Source: Bacillota bacterium (GTDB lineage: Bacteria; Bacillota_I; Bacilli_A; RF39; UBA660). Taken from it: a DNA stretch of 64,000 nucleotides. Positions 53,514-62,387 of this stretch are shown here, in pieces (the first letter of the stretch is position 1; each line of letters begins with the position of its first letter). The notes under the pieces were generated by a model. That model saw only the letters and a list, made by a program, of their open reading frames with translations, made no database searches and was not told where the DNA came from. The DNA lies in NCBI GenBank assembly GCA_015059305.1, contig SVAQ01000003.1:62001-126000 (forward strand). Reading direction: 5' to 3'. The position numbers and the translations under genes were made by a program.

Positions 53514-54467
53514 ATGAAAAAAGCATTTTTAATTAAAAATCAAGAAGTATTTCAAGGTCAGAAAAACATAAAAAAAAAGAAACAATACTTTGAAGGATGG
53601 TATTTTAAAAACAGCAGTAATAATTACTCCATTGCATTTATTCCGGGTATTAATGTTATAGATAATATTAAAGAAGCATTTATTCAAATAATAACTAATA
53701 ACACTTCGTATTTTATAAAATATAATTTCGATGATTTTGAATATGGCTATGATCCCTTTTATATTAAAATTGGTAAAAATTATTTTACTAAAGAATTTAT
53801 TCATATTGATATTAAAGATTCAAATCAAAATATCCGCATTTTTGGTAATATTGATTACACTAACCTACATAATATTAAAAGTACTTTTATTAGTCCAAAT
53901 ATCATGGGACCTTTTTCATATCTACCTTTTATGGAATGTAATCATGCAATAATAGCAATGAAAGCCACAGCAAACGGAATAATTAAGTTTAATAAGCAAA
54001 CAATTAAATTTATTAATAATACTGTTTACATTGAAAAAGATTGGGGAAGTTCTTTTCCTAAAACATATATCTGGTGTCAAGCTAATAACTTTGATAATCC
54101 TAAGGTATCCATGATGATTTCTATTGCTGATATACCATTTAAATTGTTTCATTTTGTTGGTTTTATTTGTATTTTAAAAACAGATAGTAAAGAATACAAA
54201 TTTACAACATATAATTTTGCTAGAATTATAAAAAAGAAAATAACAACCAATCAAATCGATATTACGCTTAAGAAAAGAAATTATACCTTACATATTCAAT
54301 CATTTGTTAACAATAGCCATAATTTATCAGCTCCAATTAAGGGGAAAATGACTAAAACAATTAATGAAAGTATTACAGCAAACACATATATAACGCTTAA
54401 AAAAAGTAATAATCTAATATATTCTGGTATTAGTAATAATTGTGGTTTAGAAATTGTTGAAAAATAA
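53514..54467 (+). CDS. Tocopherol-cyclase-like (lipocalin-type) protein
   Basis: 317 aa. Signatures of PF14249: KKKQYFEGWYFKNSSNNYSIAFIPGI near the N-terminus, SPNIMGPFSYLPFMECNHAIIAM in the centre and VYIEKDWGSSFPKTYIWCQANNF after that. No signal peptide. In plants and cyanobacteria, members close the chromanol ring of vitamin E; in Bacillota the substrate is unknown and tocopherol is unlikely. No ribosome binding site is seen before the ATG, which lies close behind AT-rich -10-like sequence, so a leaderless transcript is possible. Very AT-rich. Confidence 0.75.
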   Translation: MKKAFLIKNQEVFQGQKNIKKKKQYFEGWYFKNSSNNYSIAFIPGINVIDNIKEAFIQIITNNTSYFIKYNFDDFEYGYDPFYIKIGKNYFTKEFIHIDIKDSNQNIRIFGNIDYTNLHNIKSTFISPNIMGPFSYLPFMECNHAIIAMKATANGIIKFNKQTIKFINNTVYIEKDWGSSFPKTYIWCQANNFDNPKVSMMISIADIPFKLFHFVGFICILKTDSKEYKFTTYNFARIIKKKITTNQIDITLKKRNYTLHIQSFVNNSHNLSAPIKGKMTKTINESITANTYITLKKSNNLIYSGISNNCGLEIVEK

Positions 54468-54491
54468 ATAGACTTATTATTAAAGCCTATT
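54467..54491. terminator. Weak bidirectional hairpin between convergent genes
   Basis: AATAGACTT-attatta-AAGCCTATT (one G-U pair); on the minus strand TATTTTT follows. Confidence 0.5.
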
Positions 54492-55338
54492 TTAAATAAT
54501 CTTTCAAATTTTTCATAATATTTTTAGCGTCTTTAACCCCCAAATCGTAAACTTCTTGTAATTTATCAGGGTTTCGTTCAATTACTTTCACATTGATACT
54601 TTCCGATGGTCTAACAACAAAAATTTCTTTTTTATTTTCCATATCAATTATTTTCTCAATAGTTTTGTTATATTCTTTATGACGATTTTCCATCACCTTA
54701 ACAAGGTTTGGATATTTATTATATCGTAATTTTACTAATTTTAATTTTTTATTAGATAATGGCTCTTTACGATAATCAATGGGTCTAGTTAAAACAACAA
54801 TAATTTTATCATATCCTAGTTGCTTAATTTTTTCTACGGGAATACTATCAGATACTCCACCGTCAAGATATTTTTTTTCGTTTATTTTAACCATTTTTGA
54901 AACCAATGGAATTGCAGAGGTCGCTCTTAACATTTCCATATCTTCAAGAATATTATTTACTTTGAGGTATTCAGCTTTTCCGGTTTCCACATTAGTTGCA
55001 GTAACATAAAAACCAGTATTATTTCGCATAAATGTTTCATTATCAAAAATATCATATTTTGTAGTAACATCATAAAATGCAAATTTTCTACTTATTGCGT
55101 TACCAGTAAACAAAAAATTTAAAAGACTCATATACCGATGATTTTTACAAAATCTTTTATTATATCTAATTACTCGACCTTTTTGTCCCGAGAAATAGTT
55201 AGGTCCAAATAAAGCTCCTGCCGAAACGCCTATGATGCAATCCACCTTAATTTTATTATCCATAAAAGTATCTAAAACGCCTGCTGTATACATACCACGC
55301 ATAGCGCCACCTTCTAAAACCAATCCTGTTTTTGTCAT
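54487..55338 (-). CDS. Patatin-like phospholipase (RssA type)
   Basis: 283 aa from the ATG at 55336-55338, with AGGGGAAT upstream; an earlier ATG ten codons back lacks a site. Oxyanion loop LVLEGGAMRGMYTAGVL, Ser nucleophile in IIGVSAGALFGPNYF and catalytic Asp in KYLDGGVSDSIPV give the Ser-Asp dyad. It hydrolyses acyl esters of phospholipids in the cytoplasm. In this window, it may work together with the acyl-CoA ligase/PlsC cassette in lipid turnover, though it is 5 kb away. Confidence 0.92.
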   Translation of the reverse strand: MTKTGLVLEGGAMRGMYTAGVLDTFMDNKIKVDCIIGVSAGALFGPNYFSGQKGRVIRYNKRFCKNHRYMSLLNFLFTGNAISRKFAFYDVTTKYDIFDNETFMRNNTGFYVTATNVETGKAEYLKVNNILEDMEMLRATSAIPLVSKMVKINEKKYLDGGVSDSIPVEKIKQLGYDKIIVVLTRPIDYRKEPLSNKKLKLVKLRYNKYPNLVKVMENRHKEYNKTIEKIIDMENKKEIFVVRPSESINVKVIERNPDKLQEVYDLGVKDAKNIMKNLKDYLK

Positions 55339-55453
55339 TTTAATTCCCCTACCTTTACGCATTACCATAGGATATTTCTATTTCATTAATTAAAAACTCC
55401 TATCCCATATAAGTATATATTATAATTTTAAATAAATAAAATCTATTTTTAAG

Positions 55454-55480
55454 AAAAAAGAATAGTATTACCTATTCTTT
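55454..55480 (-). terminator. Terminator of the [FeFe] hydrogenase gene
   Basis: Minus strand AAAGAATAG-gtaata-CTATTCTTT followed by U residues; contains the TAG stop. Confidence 0.85.
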
Positions 55481-56815
55481 AAGATCACTAGAACGATCAA
55501 TGTAATAAGTATGCAATAAAGTTTCTGCTTCCTTACTCAATGGTTCTTTCAAGAATTCATTATATATTTGAACAATATTTTGATTTTGGTGACTAAGTCT
55601 AATTTTTTGATTTTGATCTTTTGTATATAGCGAATCCATTCTTCGTTGTTTTACGTCTTGTTCATTTTCAATCGTCGTCCTTGGTTGACCACCACCGCCT
55701 ATACAACCACCATAACAATTCATAATTTCAATATAATGATACTTACTAATTCCCTTTTTTACTTCCTCTAATAAAGGAATTGCACTAGCCATTTGATTTA
55801 CAACCGCTACATTTAACTTAATACCACCGATATCTATTTTTAACTCTTTTACATTATTTAAGCCGCGAACTTCTTTATACATTAATTTTTCCTGCGATAA
55901 ATTTTCATTAGTCAATATTTTATAAACTGTTCTAATTGAAGCTTCCATTACTCCACCGGTATTCCCAAAAATCATTCCAGCACCAGACCCTTCGCCCAGT
56001 AAGTTATCAAAGTTACCATCCTCTAAATTCTTAAAGTCAATATTTTCTAACTTAATTAAGTCGATTAATTCTTTAGTAGTAATGACTGCATCAGTCCCAG
56101 GCAATTCTTCTCTTGCAACTTCGTATTTTTTAGAGGTACAAGGGGTAATTGCCACTGTAAAAACATTATTTTTATCCAAATTTAGTTTTTGACAAAAGTA
56201 TTCCTTAACTATTGAACCTAGCATGCTAATTGGACTTTTACAAGTGGATAAGTATGGAAGTAATTCTGGATAAAAAGTTTCAGCATATTTTACCCATGAT
56301 GGACAGCAACTTGTAAACATTGGTAATTTGCCATTATTCTTAATTCGCTTTACCAATTCTGCTGCTTCTTCAACTATTGTTAAATCTGCACCCGATGTAA
56401 CATCTAGAACATAATTAAATCCCAATTTTCGCAAAACTGTTACTAATTTTCCTTGAACAAATTCTCCTTTTGGCATGTCAAACGCTTCACCAATTGCAAC
56501 TCTTACAGCAGGAGCAGTATAAGCAATACATATTTTTTTATTATTTAATGCAAGTTTAAAACGAAAAACATCATTTTTAGGTACTAACGCATTAACTGGG
56601 CAAGCTTGAATACATTGTCCACAATAAACACAAGCCTTTCCCTTACAAATATCCTTGATTCCTTCACGGATTTGACATGTCGTCTTACATAAGCCACAGT
56701 CAATACATTTCTCTAAAATTCTTTCAATAGCAATATTTTCCTTATCAATTGTTATTGCATTATAAAATTTTATATCATCGGGAATTTCCGTATGGTTAAT
56801 ATCTATATTACGCAT
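55472..56815 (-). CDS. Monomeric [FeFe] hydrogenase with two N-terminal [4Fe-4S] clusters
   Basis: 447 aa. Two ferredoxin motifs, CIDCGLCKTTC and CVYCGQCIQACP (about 37-72), then the H-cluster domain. L1 is MFTSCCPSWVKYAE, L2 is ITPCTSKKYEVAREE, L3 is EIMNCYGGCIGGGGQPRTT, so all four cubane Cys and the proton-relay Cys of TSCC are present. The Met that usually precedes PC in L2 (MPC) is Thr. It should couple ferredoxin oxidation to H2 formation in fermentation. No maturase genes (hydE, hydF, hydG) are in the window. Single gene with its own terminator. Confidence 0.94.
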   Translation of the reverse strand: MRNIDINHTEIPDDIKFYNAITIDKENIAIERILEKCIDCGLCKTTCQIREGIKDICKGKACVYCGQCIQACPVNALVPKNDVFRFKLALNNKKICIAYTAPAVRVAIGEAFDMPKGEFVQGKLVTVLRKLGFNYVLDVTSGADLTIVEEAAELVKRIKNNGKLPMFTSCCPSWVKYAETFYPELLPYLSTCKSPISMLGSIVKEYFCQKLNLDKNNVFTVAITPCTSKKYEVAREELPGTDAVITTKELIDLIKLENIDFKNLEDGNFDNLLGEGSGAGMIFGNTGGVMEASIRTVYKILTNENLSQEKLMYKEVRGLNNVKELKIDIGGIKLNVAVVNQMASAIPLLEEVKKGISKYHYIEIMNCYGGCIGGGGQPRTTIENEQDVKQRRMDSLYTKDQNQKIRLSHQNQNIVQIYNEFLKEPLSKEAETLLHTYYIDRSSDLKE

Positions 56816-56878
56816 TTTTATACTCCTCTATTCTTATGTTAATATTATAACATCAAAGAGGATAAAATTATAAATAAT

Positions 56879-57925
56879 TTACCTTATTCGTCGATAATTT
56901 TGCAAATAATCTTTTATCGTCCAATAAACTCCAGAAGTTAATTCACTGGTTGTTTGTTGATCAAAAATTTCACCTTCATATCTAGTACCAAATCCTTGAT
57001 TAAATTTTTCAATTTCTAGTTTTATGGCGTTTGGATCTTGTTTATATAAAAAAAACCAATACATTCCAAGAATTCCTGAAAGCAGAAGAGTATCACTACT
57101 AAGATTTTTTCCATATCCTAAAGAAGATATTCCACCATTAGGAGTATAAATTATATCTTGAACTGCCTGATATAAAGTTGCATTATAATCTAAATTACAT
57201 AAAAAGCCATTAATTTTATTTGCTTCTTGCGCAAATGCTTGCTTTCGATATTTTGTATTTTTTAAATAATCCCAAAAAACATATTCAACAAAAATTGGAT
57301 AAGCTTCGCCAAAAAGAGAATAAAGACATTTTTGCATTTCTTCAACACTTGTTTTACCAATAAGCTGGGCTGCATGAGCTAGCTCATGGGGAAGAATTGA
57401 TATTGAATTAAATCGATTATTAAAACGGCTTGAAATATACGTATTGCCCTCACTCACTAACGGGTAACATCTACCTCTACACGTTGCAGAGTCATGCAAA
57501 TTAGTATTTAACTCAATTCTCTCTTCTTTTTGATACTCAAGATATAAACGTAATAAATTCTCATCGAAATATTCTAAAAACTCATATAGTAAATTATGAT
57601 TTTCTTGATCAGAAATAGATTTAAAAGCGCTGCCTCTACTACCAACATGATGAAAATATGAGGCACTATAAAGTTCTCTTGCTAAACTAGAACTGTTTTT
57701 TTTCAAAGACTCAACCATTTCTTCAAGATGCTGTTTATCTAATATTGCATAACTACGCAACGCTTTTATATCATAAATTTTTTTACCACTTTTGTAATTA
57801 ACCATTTCCTTTAAATTACGTAAATCTATTTCCAACCCCATTAATATAGTGGGGTCCGATATAGTTTGGATTTGCGATTCTAAAAATTCAATTTTTAACT
57901 TAAGTTCATTTATATTCCAAGCCAT
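56879..57925 (-). CDS. Short M3-like gluzincin metallopeptidase
   Basis: 348 aa, cytoplasmic. Zinc motif HExxH in SILPHELAHAAQLIG (about 178-192), with the third ligand Glu in LFGEAYPIFVEYVFWDYL about 30 residues on, as in M3/oligoendopeptidase-type gluzincins. The N-terminus has a coiled-coil helix (about 5-45). Total length is well under the about 600 aa of PepF. TATCRGRCYPLV before the active site is unusual (two Cys). It probably trims peptides; the start ATG has a weak GGGGGATAAT. Confidence 0.8.
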   Translation of the reverse strand: MAWNINELKLKIEFLESQIQTISDPTILMGLEIDLRNLKEMVNYKSGKKIYDIKALRSYAILDKQHLEEMVESLKKNSSSLARELYSASYFHHVGSRGSAFKSISDQENHNLLYEFLEYFDENLLRLYLEYQKEERIELNTNLHDSATCRGRCYPLVSEGNTYISSRFNNRFNSISILPHELAHAAQLIGKTSVEEMQKCLYSLFGEAYPIFVEYVFWDYLKNTKYRKQAFAQEANKINGFLCNLDYNATLYQAVQDIIYTPNGGISSLGYGKNLSSDTLLLSGILGMYWFFLYKQDPNAIKLEIEKFNQGFGTRYEGEIFDQQTTSELTSGVYWTIKDYLQNYRRIR

Positions 57926-57985
57926 TATTATCCCCCAATCTCAAATTTTTAAGTATCATACCATAATTATATTTAAATATCCAGC

Positions 57986-58013
57986 AAATAAAAATAGTGA
58001 TTGCTCACTATTT
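57986..58013 (-). terminator. Terminator of the TVP38 gene
   Basis: Minus strand AAATAGTGA-gcaa-TCACTATTT followed by TTATTT; overlaps the TAG stop. Confidence 0.85.
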
Positions 58014-58583
58014 ATCACCTATAAATTTTTTCACAAATGAACTTATTAAATAAGCCAACACTATCATTAATGATATTTTAATTATAATTATTGGGGAGGA
58101 AAAACTTTCAACTATTCCTACACCAACATATCCCCAAAAGTATACCATGAATATTTTACTAATTAAAATAGACCAAAAAAACTTTTTAAAGTTCATATTA
58201 ACCATTCCGGCAGCAATATTAATCATAAATGCTGGAGTAAATGGCATAGCAAGTAAAGTTGTAAACGAAGGCATCGATAAATTATTTACATAATTAAGAC
58301 AATTATCTAATAGTGGTGCTGTTTTCATCCGCGTTTCATACCAATTTCGAATCCCCTTTTTTACAAGGTAATAAGATAAAAAACAGCCTAAACATGTAAA
58401 AAACCAAGATATAATAAAACCACCTATTGTACCAAAACTAATAAAATTAATTGTAATAAACGTACAAAGAGGTAAAATTGGTATCATTGATTCTATTAAG
58501 ATGAGCGAACATGCAAAGAAAGGAGCAAATACTCCCATGTTTGAAATAAATTGTTCAATTGTTTCAGTAACTCCTGCTAGCAC
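58008..58583 (-). CDS. TVP38/TMEM64 (DedA-like) membrane protein
   Basis: About 191 aa from a GTG at 58581-58583 that has AGGTGATA before it. The frame is open to an ATG at 58664, but the first residues there are just the rhodanese 3' end read in another frame. About five helices, with the family's re-entrant features: ILIESMIPILPLCTFITINFISFG, SWFFTCLGCFLSYYLVKKG and LLAMPFTPAFMINIAAGMVNMNFKKFFWS. Members are thought to move or scramble lipids, including C55 carrier in the DedA superfamily. The start choice is uncertain. Confidence 0.83.
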   Translation of the reverse strand: MLAGVTETIEQFISNMGVFAPFFACSLILIESMIPILPLCTFITINFISFGTIGGFIISWFFTCLGCFLSYYLVKKGIRNWYETRMKTAPLLDNCLNYVNNLSMPSFTTLLAMPFTPAFMINIAAGMVNMNFKKFFWSILISKIFMVYFWGYVGVGIVESFSSPIIIIKISLMIVLAYLISSFVKKFIGDK

Positions 58584-58632
58584 TCTATCACCTATGTTTA
58601 TATTATAATACTTTTTATGTGTTTTTAATATA

Positions 58633-58887
58633 CTAATATGTAACTTGGACAACGTTATAGCCATAATAGGATAACGTAGTAACTACACGTTTACTGAGTC
58701 TCCCTTTATCACAAATAATATAATATATTTCAGTTTTATTAAGATATTTTTTATGATTCATTATTAACTTATCAGCATATATATTTACACTTCGTGGGTC
58801 ATGTTTTTTCTTATAATCTAAAGGATGCTGAACATCTATAAGTTTTCCCATACTTTCATTATAATCATATATACTTATTGTCTTCAT
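58633..58887 (-). CDS. Small rhodanese-like protein
   Basis: 84 aa. A single rhodanese fold: KLIDVQHPLDYKKKHDPRSVNIYADKL, then YYIICDKGRLSKRVVTTLSYYGYNVVQV. The active-site Cys (in ICDKGRLSKR) lies in the usual loop, though shortened compared with CxxGxR. Such proteins carry persulfide sulfur. Its ribosome binding site GAGG is part of a hairpin (see 58891-58918). Probably co-transcribed with the TVP38 gene downstream. Confidence 0.82.
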   Translation of the reverse strand: MKTISIYDYNESMGKLIDVQHPLDYKKKHDPRSVNIYADKLIMNHKKYLNKTEIYYIICDKGRLSKRVVTTLSYYGYNVVQVTY

Positions 58888-58890
58888 ATA

Positions 58891-58918
58891 AAAACCTCAC
58901 AATATTTTATGAGGTTTT
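58891..58918 (-). terminator. Hairpin after the VirD4-like gene that includes the rhodanese ribosome binding site
   Basis: Minus strand AAAACCTCA, 10-nt loop, TGAGGTTTT then TTATATG. As a terminator it would end the coupling-protein transcript; its 3' arm contains GAGG, 7 nt before the rhodanese ATG. Confidence 0.75.
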
Positions 58919-58942
58919 CTAGTCTAGTGTAACTTTATAAGC

Positions 58943-61261
58943 CTAATCATCAAAGAAATCATCAAAATATTCGTCATCAGTTACAATGTTTTCATTAATT
59001 ACTACGCTATCTTTATCAACATTAATTATTGGTTGTCTAATATCATCCAGTTTTATTTCTTGCGTCAAATCTAATTCTTCTTCTTTTTCTAATAACTCAT
59101 TACTTTCAATTTTCTTTAAAGCTTCCTCAATTGATGAAAAATCATCTTTATTAGATTCAATCATTGGCTTTTCAACAATTGGCGTAACAATAGTTTCTTG
59201 CTTTTCTTCAATAGTTGGACTGATTGTTGATTTTTTTAACTGTTGTTCATTTTTTTCTTCTTTAATTGCATTATTAGAAACTATCGATTCCTTTTCTTCA
59301 TTTTTTTGAATTGTATCTTTTTTAGACATTTCTTCTTCGTCTAACGCCTTTAATTTTTTTTCGATATCCTTAACCATATCATCAATATCTTTTGTACTAA
59401 CACCAGCGTATGGATTTGGTTGTACCGGCTGATTTATACTAGGACTAGTATTAAACTGACTTCTATTATTTTGTAAGAATGGATTAAAATTATTATTTCC
59501 TCCTAAAAATGGATTAACACCTGGCATCATCGAAGGATTATTTAAAGTCTCGTCCTTTTTCTTCTCAGAGACAAATTTTTTTATATCAAATAACTCTATT
59601 TTTTGTGATTGTCTTAAAGGTAATTTTGCTTTTCCATAATTAATTCCCCAGTCAATTTTGAAATCAGGGGTTAATTTAGTTTTAAAAGGATTTTTTCTCC
59701 AGCGAATAATTATTGCTTCAAATAATTTTAATTTTTGTAAGTCTGACACTGTAACAAGTGGAGTAGAAGCTGTTTTATCTTTTTCTTTAGACTTAACTTC
59801 ACCACACATCTTGCTAATTTCCTCTAAAGCTTTTAATTCAGTAGAAATTAAATATATTAAATTACCACAATTTCCTTTAATAACTTGAGCAATTTCTTCT
59901 CCATATACGTCATTTAATTGCGCAAAATTTTGAATAATAAAAGTAAATCTAATATCCCTACTTCTTGCTGCTGTAACCATTGAATCGACATCTTTAAGCG
60001 GAGGCATATTAGGGAACTCATCTAAAATAAAATTTGTACGATACTCTAATTTTCCACCATTGGCTTGAGCACAATCAATTAATGTTTCATAACATTGCTT
60101 TATAAAAATTGTCATTAATCCATGATATGTTTTCTTTTCATCATGGATAATCATGAATACAGCTGTTTTTTGTTTCCCAATATCACGCATATCAAAATCA
60201 CTATACGCTAACATTTCACTCAACGACTCTCTAGTAGAAAACATCCTTATCTTTTGTCTAAAAGTTGATAAAATACCACCTTTTGTTTCGTTTGGAGCAT
60301 TAATTGTATTAGATGCAAAAATATATGCCGATGACTCTTCTCCTTTTAATGCAAAATATTCTTTAATATAAGGTGTAGTTCCTCTTCGCTCATCACCAGC
60401 TATAGACATTTGGTTAATACTATTTAAATTAACTTGTTTTTCACTAGCGTCCATAAATAAACCAAGTGCTAAACCCGAAAAATAATCCGCAGCACTCTTT
60501 TCCCAGAATGGGTCTGATTTAGAATCTTTATTGTAAATAATATTTAAAGCAACGTCATCTAAAAGTTCTATCCCTTTATCTTGATCACCACTTTTATAAT
60601 ATTGGTATGGTAATGTTAATGGATTCCAAGAATTACCCTTTTCAGGTTCACGGAAGTTTAGAATAACAATTTTATATCCTTGGCTTTTTAAATATTCACC
60701 ACAATATTCATATATTTCACCTTTAGGGTCTGTAATAACCATGCTTTCACCTTTTTTAGAAAGTAGGTTAACTAAGGGTTTAACAACACATTCAGTCTTA
60801 CCTGATCCAGTAGCCCCAATTATTAAATTATGATATTCACCATTATCTACCCAAATTTCACTTCCCTTATTAATAAGAGGAATCCCAGCTGCTGCTATAT
60901 CTTTATCTTGGGGTGATACTTTAACAATTCCTTTATCAGTTTTAATATCTTTTTCAGAAGCCCACTTTGAATAACCATCACTAGATTTCTCTGAAATCCG
61001 CAAACCGAATCCTGGCCCTTTATCTTTATCAAAAATATACGAAGACACATTTGAAAAAATAAATAATAAAACTGCTACAAACAAACCAAAAGTATATCCA
61101 ATATATTCAAATGTAAAAGCTTTAAATGGAAGCAAACCGTAAAAAGTCCCGTCATTTGAAAATGATACAAAATTTAATACAGCTATTGCACAAAAGTATA
61201 ATAAGATTACACAATAAAAGACAAATAACATTAAATCTTTTGGGGTAACTTTAAATTTCAT
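58943..61261 (-). CDS. VirD4/TraG-type type IV secretion coupling ATPase
   Basis: 772 aa. Two N-terminal helices (about 11-33, 54-74). Walker A NLIIGATGSGKTECVVKPL (149-156), then MVITDPKGEIYEYCGEYLKSQGY, NSWNPLTLPYQYY, Walker B region FILDEFPNMPPLKDVDSMV, RSRDIRFTFIIQNFAQLNDVYGE and IKGNCGNLIYLIST. This is the TraG/TraD/VirD4 conjugation coupling family. A C-terminal tail of about 200 residues (from about 570) is Asn/Gln/Glu-rich and disordered, ending FDDFFDD. Recruits DNA-relaxase or effector substrates to the secretion channel. Following genes lie upstream on the same strand. Confidence 0.94.
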   Translation of the reverse strand: MKFKVTPKDLMLFVFYCVILLYFCAIAVLNFVSFSNDGTFYGLLPFKAFTFEYIGYTFGLFVAVLLFIFSNVSSYIFDKDKGPGFGLRISEKSSDGYSKWASEKDIKTDKGIVKVSPQDKDIAAAGIPLINKGSEIWVDNGEYHNLIIGATGSGKTECVVKPLVNLLSKKGESMVITDPKGEIYEYCGEYLKSQGYKIVILNFREPEKGNSWNPLTLPYQYYKSGDQDKGIELLDDVALNIIYNKDSKSDPFWEKSAADYFSGLALGLFMDASEKQVNLNSINQMSIAGDERRGTTPYIKEYFALKGEESSAYIFASNTINAPNETKGGILSTFRQKIRMFSTRESLSEMLAYSDFDMRDIGKQKTAVFMIIHDEKKTYHGLMTIFIKQCYETLIDCAQANGGKLEYRTNFILDEFPNMPPLKDVDSMVTAARSRDIRFTFIIQNFAQLNDVYGEEIAQVIKGNCGNLIYLISTELKALEEISKMCGEVKSKEKDKTASTPLVTVSDLQKLKLFEAIIIRWRKNPFKTKLTPDFKIDWGINYGKAKLPLRQSQKIELFDIKKFVSEKKKDETLNNPSMMPGVNPFLGGNNNFNPFLQNNRSQFNTSPSINQPVQPNPYAGVSTKDIDDMVKDIEKKLKALDEEEMSKKDTIQKNEEKESIVSNNAIKEEKNEQQLKKSTISPTIEEKQETIVTPIVEKPMIESNKDDFSSIEEALKKIESNELLEKEEELDLTQEIKLDDIRQPIINVDKDSVVINENIVTDDEYFDDFFDD

Positions 61262-61348
61262 GATTGCCTCCTTTAATCTAGAAATATTATACTACAAATG
61301 TTTAATTGCTCCAACTATATTTTCAACTTTCTTGGAATTTACTCCATG

Positions 61349-61376
61349 AAAAAAGCCAAATGTTTTTGGCTTTTTA
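61349..61376 (-). terminator. Hairpin after the 334-aa secretion-module gene
   Basis: GCCAAA (61355-61360) and TTTGGC (61365-61370), flanked by A and T runs; overlaps the TAA stop at 61374-61376. Confidence 0.85.
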
Positions 61377-62378
61377 TTTTGATATATCTACTGTATATTC
61401 CATAATTCCATTTTCATAAAAATCAGTTCGAGTTTGGTTTATCCCCATCGCTGATAATATTTTTTTACCCTCTTCTCCTCGTGCAGAGTAACTTAATAAA
61501 TTAGTAGATAACTTTTCATATAATTCATATAATCCATTAACAAATTCTTCATAAGAAGTATATAACGCTTTTGATTGCGAAGTAAGCATATTATATGCTT
61601 TTTCCGTATTTAAATATAATATTGTTTTAAAATAGTTTAAATAGTATATTGTTACATCTTCATCATCCACTAAAGATAATTTATAGGTATTATTGTCATT
61701 ACTTTCTATTTTAGTACTATTCATTTTATAATCTTGAGCTAAATCGAATAATTCATTTGATGAAACCAAAGGAGTAACGCTGTATGTATCATTTGCTTGA
61801 TCAACAATAACTAAATAATTAATCCCTTCTTTTTCAGTTAAAATTTCTGCTGCAAAATCATATAATTGTTCTTCACCATTTACAAAATAATATAGCTTAT
61901 TGTTAGCTCCTTTAACATACATATATTTACTAACATATGTTATACTTTCATAATTTTGTTGCATAAAATTTTTTACATTATTCTTAGTAATATTATGGGT
62001 TTTAATATATGCTTTATCTAAAATATTTAATATTGCATTTTTATTATCTTCAACCATTTTAGAATAATAATCATTTAAAATATTATTTATTGTAAAAAAT
62101 GAGTTATAGTCTTTTACGTTAGATAATGAAACTCTATTATTAGTTACACCTGAACCAGGTGTAGTATTATTTGATGTTGTATTATTGTTACTTCCTCCAT
62201 TACCATTATTAGGTTTATTTCCTGAAGTAGTATTATTATTTAGCAAAGTATTATTATTTTTATTCCCGTTAACTTGCAAAGAAGACGATGAAGAATCACT
62301 AAAATAATAAAATGCTAACGCTACAATTATTGCAACGATAATACCCATTATTACTATAAAAAATTTATCTGATTTCAT
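61374..62378 (-). CDS. Single-pass membrane protein of the secretion module, possibly VirB8/NTF2-like
   Basis: 334 aa. One helix near the N-terminus (about 7-26), an Asn/Thr/Gly/Ser low-complexity linker (about 30-82), then an extracellular domain of about 250 residues with long helices and strands (NNKLYYFVNGEEQLYDFAAEILTEKEGINYLVIVDQANDTYSVTPL; TYKLSLVDDEDVTIYYLNYFKTILYLNTEKAYNML). The topology recalls VirB8/TcpC with NTF2-like folds; this is by layout only. It lies 9 bp after the M23/lysozyme gene in the same operon. Confidence 0.65.
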   Translation of the reverse strand: MKSDKFFIVIMGIIVAIIVALAFYYFSDSSSSSLQVNGNKNNNTLLNNNTTSGNKPNNGNGGSNNNTTSNNTTPGSGVTNNRVSLSNVKDYNSFFTINNILNDYYSKMVEDNKNAILNILDKAYIKTHNITKNNVKNFMQQNYESITYVSKYMYVKGANNKLYYFVNGEEQLYDFAAEILTEKEGINYLVIVDQANDTYSVTPLVSSNELFDLAQDYKMNSTKIESNDNNTYKLSLVDDEDVTIYYLNYFKTILYLNTEKAYNMLTSQSKALYTSYEEFVNGLYELYEKLSTNLLSYSARGEEGKKILSAMGINQTRTDFYENGIMEYTVDISK

Positions 62379-62387
62379 TAGTCCTCC

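Noticed and set aside
58584..58664. Start of the TVP38 gene at the ATG 58662-58664
   Set aside because: The first residues are a frame-shifted reading of the rhodanese end and no ribosome binding site precedes it; a GTG at 58581-58583 is better placed, though not proven.
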